A stretch of 64,000 nucleotides of DNA from Adiantum capillus-veneris. Its lineage: Eukaryota; Streptophyta; Polypodiopsida; Polypodiales; Pteridaceae. The translations under genes and the position numbers were made by a program. Every line of letters begins with the position of its first letter. The stretch's first letter is position 1. The notes below the pieces were generated by a model. It was not told the origin of the DNA. It saw only the letters and a program-made list of their open reading frames with translations, and did no database searches. Location of the stretch: assembly GCA_014529385.2 (NCBI GenBank), contig CM043962.1:87775680-87839679 (forward strand). The letters are read 5' to 3'. Positions 1 through 11,238 of this stretch are shown in pieces.

Positions 1-99
1 GCTACATCCATCAATGGGCCACCCTCAAAAGTGGGCTAAGCTTAAGCATTCCCTACCATCATTACTCCCTGAAGGCTTCTTTTCCCTCTCTCCAACCAC

Positions 100-103
<4 letters not shown>

Positions 104-188
<85 letters not shown>
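104..188. repeat. (CT)n microsatellite followed by a poly-C tract
   Basis: A CT dinucleotide run of about 50 bases passes directly into about 34 consecutive C residues. It is a compound low-complexity tract. Open frames here encode only Leu-Ser and Pro runs and are not genes. Confidence 0.95.
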
Positions 189-1047
189 ACATTTGGACCC
201 TCCCTTCACTTTTCAAGTTCCAAACTCATTTTTCACTCTCTCTTTAGATGGAAAAGTAATTTTTTTTATCTTCTCACATCCCCCCCCACCCGGTCTTTCC
301 CTCTTCCAAGTTCGAATCTAGTATGCTACACCAAAAACTAGCTATGAACAGCTTCACCTGAACCCCCACATCCTCTCTACATATTTCCTTTCCCTTCTAC
401 CATCTTCTTCTCCCAAATTCTCTTCCTTTCTTCTTAGAGGCCTACGGCTAGCAATGTCCAAGACCAAGATGTCTATTGGATCATTGCTTTGTCTACAAAG
501 TGAATGTGACGATGCAATCATGCACAATATGAGCTTACCAGGTCTCTCATTGCACATTGGGTTGCAAAGCCATCTCTAGAACTGATGCACCTCACAAATT
601 AAAGCTAATCGGTAATGAATCAACAAATTAATTTTGCTTATCGACAATCAAGACTCGGTATGGCTAGTTTAAATTTCAATTGATTGCTGACTCTTGTGGA
701 TTGTGAAGACGGGAGACCACGAATCGAAGAAACGAGAGCTTTTTAAAGATACTGAAGAAACAATGATTAAGAAACCGGCATAGACATACAAAGAAAGAGA
801 TATGAGGGAGTTTAAAAAATCATATATCAATTTAGTGGAGATTAAAAGGAAAAAAAAATGTGAAGACGGCTTGCGGGATTCTTGAAGGCTTCCTAGGAAG
901 AAGAAATATTTGTTAGCTCGAGGTGAAGTTGAGACGACAACCAAGAAAACATTGGGTAGCATCGACAACTTCCAATCTTGCTAGCACACTTCCCTGTCAA
1001 CCTTTCACCATCCCTTCCAATTCCGAAGTACTCACACACACCTAAAT
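189..1047. other. Stretch with no recognisable gene
   Basis: Short open frames on both strands show no motif I recognise. The only boundary of interest is at the right, where the TAAAT at 1043-1047 borders the outer gypsy LTR and is the proposed target duplication. Confidence 0.5.
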
Positions 1048-1674
1048 TGTAACATTCAATGCACTAGTAACTTGTGTGTAGCGGAAATTGATAACATAGT
1101 GAGCATTTCATTAAGAACAAGTTCCTAATGAGCATAGAAAGAGTACTTAGTTTGAGAAAATCAACACAACAATTTACACCTAGCTAATTTGGCATAGACA
1201 ATACTTGAAAAGAGAGAGAAATAGAACAATTGACAACAATTGAGGACCGGATTGACATGGAGCCTGACATGGAGCCGGTCCTCCCTCCAAAAAGGCTTTG
1301 TATTATAGCTTCTCCCATCAAAGGAGACTTTTGTACAATAAAATCTTTGTGTTTCTTGACAAAACTCGTTAATGCAATCAAGATGGAAGCTTCATGCACC
1401 AAATTATGCTTGAAAAACACGTCTAGTGCCCCTTGCCTCAGTCCCAAGACCTCACACACCTTCAAAAATGGTGAGAGCTAGCATGGTAGTATTCTCCTGA
1501 CATAATCACTCTAACAGCATAGCTTAGCTTAGTAATTAGCATGGTAGAGGAGATGAGCATGCCATTGAAGCTTGACTCTTGGTTGAATTTGCATTCCATA
1601 GCCAAGAGTTGTTTGTGTAGGCCTCTACTTCCAATGCTTGGAGAAGGAGATGGAGTTCTTGCTCAACCCATGAG

Positions 1675-1731
<57 letters not shown>
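1675..1731. repeat. (GT)n microsatellite inside an LTR
   Basis: About 28 GT units. The homologous position of the sister LTR (about 14452-14471) has about 10 units, so the run has expanded or contracted since the two LTRs were copied. Confidence 0.95.
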
Positions 1732-1732
<1 letters not shown>

Positions 1733-2034
1733 CAAAGTTGGTTAGACTAAAAAAAGCCAACTCTCTCTCTACTTGGTCGACCCCTCTTGCTTTTTTCTCT
1801 TGCTGGCTTCCCATTGGTTTCTCCAAAGCTTAGCCAATCACAATTTAGAAGCATAATTGATAGCCTTGTGAGTGTCCCCCTTTCCCCTTTTGTGAGAGCT
1901 TTAGGTAATTAAATAATTTAATTAAACTCTCATTGGACCTTTTAGTCTTCTATCCAATAGGAATCAAGCAAGCCATTGGGCTGTTGGATGCTCATTGGAC
2001 CCCTTGCTAGACTATCCAATAGTCTTCTAGGGAG

Positions 2035-2039
2035 CTTAA
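2035..2039. repeat. Target-site duplication CTTAA, left copy
   Basis: CTTAA lies directly before the TG of the inner gypsy element and recurs at 10118-10122 directly after its terminal CA. The intact homologous LTR has a single CTTAA in the sequence GGGAGCTTAATTTCTATTG near 14710-14730. Confidence 0.9.
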
Positions 2040-2749
2040 TGTAATGTAAATGGCCTATGAACTTTAAGAATAGCGGAATTAAGAGAATAGAGTGAGTATT
2101 TTTGTGAGATTACTTTAAGAACTTGGAGGGTGAACTTAATTGATGTTAGCAACATAAACATAATACTTAATTAAATTGGCATGAACAATACTTTTGCAAG
2201 AGAGAGAGTATTAGAGAACATGACAATAGATGAGGACCGGATTTACTTGGAGCTGGTCGCCCCTCCAAAAGCCGTTTGGATTATGGATTCTCCCATCAAG
2301 AGAGACTTTGTCACACGACAATCTTTGTGTTCCTTGTGACCTTGGTGATGCTATGAAGATGGAAAGCTTCATGCATCACAAGCTTAACATAAACTTTGAA
2401 AAAAACATTAACTATCCCAAGCCTCAGTCCCAAGGCCTCAAACACCTTCGAAGGTGGAGAGAGCTAGCGAGGAATGAGTGTAGGGGAGAGGAAAAAGAAA
2501 CATTCCATAGGAGAAAGAAATAGTTCCTCACTTATCATCATTCTTCTTGCTTAGCATATCTAGAAGCATTGAAGCATGGCTCTTGGTTGGATTTGCATTC
2601 CATAGCCAAGAGTGTTGGTGTAGGCTCTCCACTTCTCAACAAACTTGGAGAAGGAGATGGAGCTCTTGCATTTTGCACTCCACACAATGAGAGAATGTGT
2701 GTGTGTGTGTGTGTGGGAGAGTATACCCCCCCTCTCATGCTTGGTCCAC

Positions 2750-2800
<51 letters not shown>

Positions 2801-3577
2801 TTTTATTATTTCATTTGGACATGTGTTCTCTTTTTCCTCTTTGAGAGAAAGAACTTAATTATTTATTTTTATGTATTTAAATTCTCATTGGATCCCTTTA
2901 AAACCTATCCAATAGCATTCAAACACATCATGAGAGCCACATGTGGAGGATCATTTGAACATGTGTCTTTTATGCTTATTAAGTCATTTGATTGAATTGA
3001 ATACTTCAAAGACTTAGTCAATCAAGCATGGCACGTTCATGTCTCTTAAGAGCTATCTTTGAATTGAATACTTCAAGAACTTTAGTCTTTTAAGCATGTG
3101 AGAAACACCTCAAGCTTTTGGGTAAAGTTCCCACTAACACTTAGCAAGCTAACAAGCACCTCGTGCTTGGGTAGGATTACCACCTCAAGGTCAGTCCTAG
3201 CTTGCCTAAGGTCAAAGGACTTTTGAACACTAACTATTGGAGCTCTTTAATGAAGCTAACCCTACGGTCTTCAAGCTCCATTAGGTAGCATTGAGAGTTA
3301 TCTTTGAATTGAATACTTCAAGAACTTTAGTCTTTTAAGCATGTGAGAAACACATCAAGCTTTTGGGTAAAGTTCCCACTAACACTTAGCAAGCTAACAA
3401 GCACCTCATGCTTGGGTAGAAATTCCACCTCAAGGTCAGCCATAGCTTGCCTAAGGTCAAAGGACTTTTGAACACTAAATTTTGGAGGTCTTTAATGAAG
3501 CTAAACCTACGGTCTTCAAGCTCCATTAGGTAGCATTGCTCTTTAACATACCATCTCTCATTTGGATCCCTTTTACC
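2040..3577 (-). repeat. Inner gypsy element 3' LTR, truncated at its inner edge
   Basis: It aligns with 8631-9981 of the other LTR, then jumps at about 3577 straight into integrase 3' sequence. The last part of the LTR, the polypurine tract and about 500 bp of 3' untranslated sequence are therefore deleted. It carries its own 245-bp tandem duplication (3049-3293 and 3294-3538) that the other LTR lacks. It also holds short GT (about 2697-2714) and CT (about 2752-2796) microsatellites. Confidence 0.85.
3049..3538. repeat. 245-bp tandem duplication within an LTR
   Basis: The unit starting at AGAGCTATCTTTG (3049) is repeated starting at AGAGTTATCTTTG (3294) with few differences. The 5' LTR of the same element has one copy (about 9700-9945), so the duplication arose after insertion. 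Confidence 0.85.
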
Positions 3578-3589
3578 ATCAGATAATCT

Positions 3590-4990
3590 TACCATGCCGT
3601 AGTACCTTATCTTCATGCCGAGGATAGCTATGGGTTGTAGCACCTCTTCTTGGTCTTCGATTTCTGGAGGGTCTTCAATAATTGGTTCTATTGGTGGCTC
3701 TCCTTTGTAGGGCTTAAGTAGGCTCACGTGAAAATCATTGTGTATGAGCCAATGGTTGGGCAACTTGAGTTGATAAGCCATGTCATTGATTGGCTTCAAG
3801 ATTTGAAAAGTACCACAATATTTTTTTGCTAATTTAGCATAATACTTTTGATGGCCCGTAGGATTTTTGTCCGTCGTTTGCCTCAATCGAGCCTTGGGAA
3901 ACTTAAGTAAGACCCAATCATTTTTTGAATGTTAAGGCCCTTCTGTGCTTGTCAGCAACAGCTTTTTTCCTTTGTTGAGAGATGGATATAGCCACCTTAA
4001 CCTTTTGAAAAGATTCTTGTAGAACACGGCTATACTCATCAACAGCGAAGATCTTCCCATGTACTTTAAGTAGCAAGGGACTTTTAGGTCTTTCCTCTAT
4101 GATCTCAAAAGGTGTTTTTCCTGTAGTAGTATGGACAATATTATTGTATGCATACTCTACAAGGGGTAAGTACTTCTCCCATTGTGATCGTTGATCTACT
4201 TCTGTAACATAAGTCTTTAGTAGATCGAGTATCGTAAGATTGGCTATCTCACTTTGGCCATCCGTTTGTGGGTGGTAGGCCGAAGAGAAATTCAATCTTG
4301 TACCTAGATATCAAAGAGACCTTTCCAAAAATTGATGGTCATTCTAGGATCTCTATCTGACACGATGGATATTGGTAATCTATGTTGTTTGAAAATATGA
4401 GATATGAAGATGGTTGCCATTTGGTGTGCCTTAATAGTCTTTTTGACAGGAATAAAGTGTGCTTGCTTGCTAAACCTATCGACTATTGTCCATATTCTTA
4501 TATTCCCATGGATAGACTTGGGTAATCCAAAGATAAAATCCATGGATATACTCTCGTATGGGGAATTAGGGATGGCCAATGGCTGGAGTAATCCAGGTTT
4601 CTTCCCTCTATCATATTTAGTCTTTTGGAATACCACACACTTTCAAACATACTCTTGTATGCCCACTTTCATGGTAGGCCAATAGAAATATGTCTCTACT
4701 CCTCGAAGAGTAGGTTGAATGCCTCTATGCCCCGCATAGGGAGGAGCATGGGATTCATACATGACTTTCTCACGAAGAGAGTGGGTAACACATAGCCTAT
4801 TGCCATGGAGAAGATTACCATCTTGCAAGGTGAATGGTTCCTCTTTCTTTCCCAAAGCAAGGGCTGACATTATGTCTTTAAAGTCAGGGTCAATAGCATA
4901 CTCAACTATCATAGAAGATAGATCATTGTGAGTTGCTATAGACACAGCATTAACTTTTGGTCGTCGTGATAGTGCATTGGCCACTTGATT
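3590..4990 (-). pseudogene. Gypsy integrase and C-terminal tail, inner element, broken
   Basis: Integrase inserts the retrotransposon cDNA into the host genome. Reading leftwards there is a histidine/cysteine zinc-binding region with the gypsy hallmark HAPPYAGHRGIQPTL and YFYWP motifs (about 4680-4790). The catalytic core has DFIFGLPKSIHGN and VDRFSKQAHFIPV (about 4440-4560), then the SDRDPR segment and the HPQTDGQSE segment with the core glutamate (about 4250-4280). The tail at 3680-3830 has the [19 protein letters not shown] signature typical of chromovirus-like integrase ends. Frames change at about 3900, 4300 and 4640, so no intact protein is encoded. Confidence 0.85.
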
Positions 4991-6233
4991 GTGCTTACCA
5001 GCAATGTGAGCAATATGAAAATTAAATTGCGAAAGAAAATTTACCCACCTCATTTGTTTGTCAGAAAGCTTTGTTTGCGTCATGAAGTATTGAGACTTTG
5101 ATGGTAAGTTCATAAAATGAATGGAGTCCCCAATAAATAGTGCTTCCATGTGTCTAGAACATGTAGAACAGCTAAAAGCTCTTTCTCATAAATGCCCAAG
5201 ACTTGTTCATCCGTATTGAGCCTTCGACTCTCATATGCTATGGCATGCCCTTCTTGAAGCAAGACTGCTCTAAGGCAATCACCACAAGCATCACATTGGG
5301 CCTCAAATGGCTTTGAGAGATCCGGAAGCATGAGGACTGGTTGAGAGGTAAGCTTCTCTTTGAGCTTGTCAAAGTCTTTTGCTCCTTAGCAGTCCATATA
5401 TACTTAACATTCTTCTTTGTTAAGTCATGTAATGGTCCTGCTATTTGAGAAAATTTTTCTATGAAGCGTTTATAGTATGCACACATACCAATAAAGCTTC
5501 TTAGCTCACGTAGATTCCTTGGATTAGGCCATGCTTTTATTACCTCTAATTTTGATGGATCCATACGGATTCCATCTTGAGAGATAATATGACCTAAGTA
5601 TTGAATCTCTTGAAGGAAAAATTCACTTTTCTTTTGGTTGAGAAAAAGCTTGTTTTCCCTCAATGCTTGAAAAATCACTTGGAGATGTTGCTTGTGTTCC
5701 TCCAAGGACTTGGAGTAGATGATGATATCATCAAAGAACACTCCAGTGAACTTGCGATGGGGTCTAAATATTTTCTCCATCAAACGATTAAATGTGGCAG
5801 GTGCATTGGTCAAGCCAAAAGGCATGACTACATATTCATGAAGACCAAATGTTGTACGAAATGCGGTCTTTAGGATATCTTCCTCCACTATCCTTATTTC
5901 ATGATAGCCACTTTTAAGGTCAATCCTATTGAAGTAGGTAGAGCCTTGTAGCTTATCAAATAGATCTTCTACTCAAGGTACGAAAAATATGTTTTTGATA
6001 GTGATATGGTTTAGTGTGCGATAGTCCACACACATGCGGTACGTTCCATCTTTCTTTTGCACTAAAAGGACTGGAGAACAAAAGGGAGATGAGCTAGGCC
6101 TCACCATCCCTTTGTCTACCAATTCTTGTACTTGGCTCATAATCTCCTCTTGTTGAGCTTGGGAAACTCGATAAGGAGGCTTGTTAGGCTGTGAGCTTCC
6201 TGATGGGAGCTCAATTTGATGGTCATCATCCCC
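4990..6233 (-). pseudogene. Gypsy reverse transcriptase and RNase H, inner element, broken
   Basis: This region encodes the RT and RNase H that copy the element RNA into DNA. Minus-strand motifs in order are a [12 protein letters not shown]-type segment near 6030-6060, the [15 protein letters not shown] segment near 5770-5830, the catalytic FFDDIIIYSK box at about 5708-5738, the LGHII segment near 5590 and the YYKRF segment near 5460-5475. RNase H follows with QCDACGDCLRAVL and the IYEKELLAVLHVL segment (about 5150-5300). Stops and frameshifts occur near 5380 and 5970, and the frame changes again at about 5240. Confidence 0.85.
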
Positions 6234-7124
6234 TCATTTTGGAGGTAAATCCATAGGGATATCATTGATGAATACATCTTGGAATCCTTTTAGAAAGTTA
6301 GACAAGTCTAACTCTTCTTGATTCCTACCATTTTCATTTGATAAACCATTAGCATCATTAGTGGATTCTTTGACCAAAATCATGTTCGCAGAAATCGAGC
6401 TTTTCATTGACTTATCAAAAGTTGGTGAATTTACAAATGGTATAGTACAGCCATACTCATTAGCATGTATATACATGTTCTTTCCCATGTAGGTGTAGAT
6501 TCTCCTCTCAAGGAACTTCATGTTGGCAGCCATGCGATCAAGCCATGGCGCCCCTAGGATAGCATCCTCATGTTGGAGAGGAGAGATGAAAAAGTCTTCT
6601 TTGTTGACATAGCTTTGAACATGAAACCTCAACTTCCCAATCAAGGGAGTAACGGAGGATTTTTGTCCCTTGAAAGCTGTGTCAGCCATTACAATATCTC
6701 CCATCTCAAAAGCTTGAATGCCCAACTTGGTGGCCAACTCCATTGATATGAAGTTGTGAGTAGAGCCAGTGTCAAACAAGATGAAGGCATCATGCTCCCT
6801 TACCTTTCCCCAAGCATAGGAGAGAGATGATCCTTTGCAATGAGCATCCTCTTTTGGAGCTTCGATGGTGGAAGCCCTAGGAGTCTCATTGCGAGCATTT
6901 TTCTTAGGGCAAGAACGATAGCCATGTCTTTGCTCCCCACACTTAAAACACTTTTGGTCCTTGCGAAAAGCTTCAAGCTCTTCAAGTGAGAGTTTGTTTT
7001 TACCTTTGTAAACTCCCTGCTCCTTGGACCTGTTGTTGTTGTTGTTGTTGTTGTAGGAAGTGCCTTGGGAAGAATTTTGGGCATTGGTTTTCCCATTTGC
7101 ATCATTTTTTTCTTTGTTTTCCAT
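6234..7124 (-). pseudogene. Gypsy gag zinc knuckle and aspartic protease, inner element
   Basis: This is a 296-codon open segment. Near its start an Asn run is coded by a GTT-type triplet repeat (about 7030-7055). A CCHC zinc knuckle follows as CFKCGEQRHGYRSC (C-x2-C-x4-H-x4-C), which binds element RNA. Next comes a retropepsin with the active-site triad in FDTGSTHNFIS and the EDAILGAPWLDRMA flap-distal segment. The protease matures the polyprotein. The segment ends at PMDLPPK, just before the RT region. It is uninterrupted but is separated from RT by a stop and from upstream gag by a frame change. Confidence 0.85.
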
Positions 7125-7136
7125 GGGTTTGACATT

Positions 7137-8216
7137 CTATCTAGCCCCTTGTTGGAAATTGATGCGGGAAGCAACCATGGTGTGGTGGATTACGGTTATA
7201 GAACCAGGTCGTTGGGAGTTGACATACTCGGCCATTTCTTCAGGTAATCTCGTACAAAATTGTTGTTTTTGCTTGGAAAAGTCTATCTTTTGGAAGACAG
7301 TAGCCTTGAGATGTAAATCCCAAAACTTGTCCACATATTTGTGAATAGTCTGATGTGAGAGAAGCTTCAAACTGCACCATTTGGTAAGTACTTTTTCCTT
7401 TGCATCGCTTGCAAGGAATTGCTTCATGATAGAAACTCGTAGAGTTTTCCATGTCTTTGGGGCTTCACCGTTGCCACGAAGGCTAGCCCACCATTGACGA
7501 GCTGAGTTTTGGACGTGCATAGCTACATGGTGTAGCTTGGAGGACTTCGTGAAGCCCTTGTCTGTAAAGGCCGTATCAAATTGTTGGATGAAGGCCAATA
7601 CTTTGTTGGTGGCACCAAAGGTGCCATCATAGGTAAGAAAAGAGATACTCTTTCCTTCCTCTTTGAACTTCTTGAGCTTTTGTGATCTTCGCCATGTAGG
7701 GTATGATTTGCGATGTCCTCCCCTCTTGTATTCTCTAGGAGAATAGCCATAGATTTCATTGGGAGAGAAGAGGGTGACCTCTTTCTTGACCTTTTCTTCC
7801 TTTGTTTCCTCTCTTCCCTTTTGGAGTGACAAGCAGAAGAACTATGTGTTGACCGTTTCCTCATGAGAGGAGTTGGCAATTGCTAGATCACCGTCTTCGT
7901 GGAGCCACATCTTCAGAGGAACTTAGAGATTCATTACTTTCTTGTTCTTTGGTTTCCTCCTCTCGTATGGGAGAGAGTCTTCTTTTGGGGGTCTCATCAA
8001 GAGGCCTCCTAAGCTCTCTCTCCTCTTAGAGAGGAAGGAAAATTCCATAAGCACGAAGTTGTTGAGTAACTTTGGCTTGCAGAGTAGGGTTGCCCATAGC
8101 TTAATGCAACCTAGTAACAAGATTATTGATAAACATGGGGGCATCATCATTAGCACCTTCATGTGCAAAATCAAAGTTATCAATGTCATTCTACTCTCTT
8201 GGTTATTGTCAGCCAT
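7137..8216 (-). pseudogene. Gypsy gag (capsid) region, inner element, frameshifted
   Basis: Gag would form the virus-like particle. The likely start is the ATG at 8214-8216 (MADNNQESR), followed within about 20 codons by a frameshift and by further stops. The best-preserved stretch, 7137-7832, carries the retrotransposon gag signature: an ARQWWASLRGNGEAPKTW segment, then LRVSIMKQFL and later FCTRLPEEMAEYV. This gag family is shared with the element at 44.5-47.8 kb. Confidence 0.75.
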
Positions 8217-8617
8217 GCTAATTATACTTATGTGTTTACTTAGTGTATTCTTTGGCAGCTCAAAATCTTAGTTGCTACTCCTCTTAGCCTTTGAAAATAA
8301 GCACTTAAGTATCTACACCCACAGCTCGAATTGGTTAATTATAGAGAGTAGTGGGGTGGGTCTAACATAGCAGAATTATTGAGGGATAGCTCATTTTGGA
8401 CTTATTATGGCTCAATAATGGTAAAGCGATAGACAAGTCTAAAAAGACCCCATTATCAAGACCAAAGCTCTCGAGGTGTGCACCATATCCCAGATAGTGG
8501 GCTCAACAAAACCGATAATAGATACCAATCCCACTTACCCTAATATAATTAACAAAATCAACCATTAATAGGCTACTTAAGGACCTCTCTTCTTAAGCAA
8601 GAAAATAGAAACCAAAT

Positions 8618-8629
8618 GCTTTGATACCA
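8618..8629 (-). promoter_or_regulatory. Primer-binding site of the inner gypsy element (initiator tRNA-Met type)
   Basis: In minus-strand reading TGGTATCAAAGC begins one base after the terminal CA of the 5' LTR. It matches the plant initiator tRNA-Met complement TGGTATCAGAGC with one mismatch. It fixes both the LTR edge and the element's direction. Confidence 0.85.
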
Positions 8630-8630
8630 A

Positions 8631-9366
8631 TGTAATGTAAATGGCCTATGAACTTTAAGAATAGCGGAATTAAGAGAATTAGAGTGGGCATTTTTGTGAG
8701 ATTACTTTGAGAACTTGGAGGGTGAACTTAATTGATGTTAGCAACATAAACATAGTACTTATTTAAATTGGCATGAACAATACTTTTGCAAGAGAGAGAG
8801 TATTAGAGAACATGACAATAGATGAGGACCGGATTTACTTGGAGCCGGTCCCCCCTCCAAAAGCGTTTGTATTATAGATTCTCCCATCAAGGGAGACTTT
8901 GTTACAATACAATCTTTGTGTTCCTTGTGACCTTGGTGATGCTATGAAGATGGATTGCTTCATGCATCACGAGCTTAGCATAAACTTTGCAAAAAGCATT
9001 AACTATCCCAAGGCCTCAAACACCTTCGAAGGTGGAGAGAGCTAGCAGGGAATGAGGGTAGGGAAGAGGAAGAAGAAACATTCCATAGCAGAAAGAAATA
9101 GTTCCTCACTTATCATCACTCTTCTTGCTTACCATAGCATAATAGCATAGTAATGAAGATGAAGAAGATGGCAAGCTTAAGCATTGAAGCATGGCTGTTG
9201 GTTGGATTTTCATTCCATAGCCAAGAGTGTTGGTGTAGGCTCTCCACTTCTCAACAAACTTGGAGAAGGAGATGGAGCTCTTGCATTTTGCACTCCACAC
9301 AATGAGAGAATGTGTGTGTGTGTGTGTGTGTGGGAGAGTATACCCCCCCTCTCATGCTTGGTCCAC

Positions 9367-9424
<58 letters not shown>

Positions 9425-10117
9425 TTATTTTATTATTTTATTTGGACATGTGTCCTTTTTTTCCTCTTTGAGAGAAAGAACTTAATTATTTATTTTTATG
9501 TATCTAAATTCTCATTGTACCTCTTTAAAACCTATCCAATAGCATTCAAACACATCATGAGGGCCACATGTGGAGGATCATTTGAACATGTGTCTTTTAT
9601 GCTTATTAAGTCATTTGGTTGAATTGAATACTTCAAAGACTTAGTCAATCAAGCATGGCACTTAGTCAATCAAGCATGGCACGTTCATGTCTCTTGAGAG
9701 ATATCTTTGAATTGAATACTTCAAGAACTTTAGTCTTTTAAGCATGTGAGAAACACCTCAATATTTTGGATAAAGTTCTCACTAACACTTAGCAAGCTAA
9801 CAAGCACCTCATGCTTGGGTAGGATTCCCACCTCAAGGTCAGCCCTATAGCTTGCCTAAGGTCAAAGGACTTTTGAACACTAACTTTTGGAGGTCTTTAA
9901 TGAAGCTAACCCTACGGTCTTCAAGCTCCATTGGGTATCATTGCTCTCTAACATACCATCTCTCATTTGGACCCCTTTTACCCTTAGCCCCGTGTTGAGA
10001 CAGATATATAAACATACGTCTATATTCTAACCCTTGTTCTGTTTATTCTCCCACATTAAATGATCAGTTTAATATGAGAAAATCATTTGGGTTGGTTAGA
10101 TATTAAATTTTATGACA
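8631..10117 (-). repeat. Inner gypsy element 5' LTR, complete
   Basis: 1487 bp, from TGTAATGTAAATGG to TTTTATGACA in plus-strand reading. It has GT (about 9310-9331) and CT (about 9368-9421) microsatellites at positions homologous to those in the 3' LTR but different in length. Confidence 0.9.
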
Positions 10118-10122
10118 CTTAA
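10118..10122. repeat. Target-site duplication CTTAA, right copy
   Basis: Follows the terminal CA of the inner element and matches 2035-2039. Confidence 0.9.
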
Positions 10123-10293
10123 TTTCTATTGGTTCTTTTTTCAAGCATTTTTAAATAGATTAGGCTAATTTTACTCTAACCTAATTCTCATTGGTCCACC
10201 TCTATGGCCATCAAATAGGATTTGAGGGGAGGTTGGAGGCAACTAGTCTAGGAGCCTACCATGTGTTCATTCTTTCCTTTGGGGAGAGCTTGG

Positions 10294-10369
<76 letters not shown>

Positions 10370-10733
10370 TCCCCTATCATTAGGGCTCGCCCCCTCCTTC
10401 CTAGGGATGTGGGAAGACTTTTTAGTCTTCCCATAACCATCCAATTTCCCCCACTTTGGCCATTGAACAATTGAATTAAATTTAGGAACTTTAGCCTATG
10501 GAAGTCTTAATGGAGCTGAACCTTAGGTCTTTTAAGCCCCATTGAAGCACATTGCTCTTTTGCAAATTGTCGCCCTTTGGAACCCTATTTTCCCTCCTTT
10601 GGATCCTTGCAGAGATCGATATGGCACTCTTGCCAATATTCTAGCTTTTACTCCCCATTTACTTCCCCATATTAAATGATCGATTTAACATGAGAAAATC
10701 ATTTGGGAGAAGTAGATATTAGTTTTTATGACA
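10123..10733 (-). repeat. Outer gypsy element, left LTR, second part
   Basis: It resumes the outer LTR (TTTCTATTGGTTC) and ends TTTTTATGACA at 10733, directly beside the purine-rich tract. It contains a long (GT)n run, about 10295-10368. The sister LTR has its run at 14881-14942. Confidence 0.85.
10295..10368. repeat. (GT)n microsatellite inside an LTR
   Basis: About 37 uninterrupted GT units in the left LTR of the outer element. The frames through it code only Val-Cys or Thr-His repeats. Confidence 0.95.
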
Positions 10734-10747
10734 TTACCTCTCTCTTG
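10734..10747 (-). promoter_or_regulatory. Polypurine tract of the outer gypsy element
   Basis: In minus-strand reading, TCAAGAGAGAGGTAA directly precedes the TGTCATAAAA start of the LTR. An equivalent AAGAGAGAGCTAA precedes the LTR of the plus-strand element at 24496-24508. This tract primes second-strand synthesis. Confidence 0.75.
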
Positions 10748-11238
10748 AAATCATAGTCGTCCTTGACTATGAGGTAGATAAGATAAAGCCTAGTCATTAA
10801 TCCGTTTGCTAGCGGATAGAGGATCCCTATTTTTCCTACGACACCATTCCAGAATGGATGACTAGTCCATTTGGTGCTTGAGAGCCTTATCTGCCGCAAG
10901 CATGTATGCAGATTAGTCAGTATCAATGTTCCATAGTAGAGTGACAAACTCTACTTGGTGTTTGGGAGACGTCGTCTCCACAAACATGATCCTAAGCATG
11001 CATACTTATTAACATTTGTGAACAATAAAGAAAAGAGAGTCTTATAAGACAGAAACTTTGTTTATTTATACGTATTTACATTTGCTTACTCTAGGGAATC
11101 ATTGTAAGCATTGACAAGGTTTAGGTTATCCTTTGATTGTATGCGTTGCATCCATCTAGCATCTTCAAAAGGATAATTTTTAAACTTGATAAGATATTGT
11201 CGGATAGTCTTATCGCCTCTCAATACCTTATCTTCATG

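Larger units (their letters stand above)
1048..2039 (-). repeat. Outer gypsy element, left LTR, first part
   Basis: This matches 13791-14716 closely, including the shared stretch around the GTGTGTAGCGGAAATTG motif. It stops at the CTTAA target (2035-2039) where the inner element enters. It contains a (GT)n run at about 1675-1731 where the sister LTR has only a short GT run. Confidence 0.85.
2040..10117 (-). mobile_element. Inner Ty3/gypsy LTR retrotransposon nested in the outer LTR
   Basis: An 8.1-kb element in minus orientation with TG...CA ends, a 5-bp CTTAA duplication on both sides, a 5' LTR at 8631-10117, a primer-binding site at 8618-8629, and gag, protease, RT, RNase H and integrase in that order. 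The order RT-RNaseH-integrase identifies Ty3/gypsy rather than copia. The 3' LTR (2040-3577) lacks about 135 bp at its inner end together with the polypurine tract and 3' leader. Frames are broken by stops and shifts, so it is not autonomous now. Confidence 0.9.

Noticed and set aside
14-247. Open frames over the CT and C runs
   Set aside because: They encode only Leu-Ser and Pro homopolymers dictated by the microsatellite, with no other support.
10191-10470. Val-Cys and Thr-His repeat proteins over the GT run
   Set aside because: Pure consequence of a dinucleotide repeat inside an LTR; frames exist on both strands.
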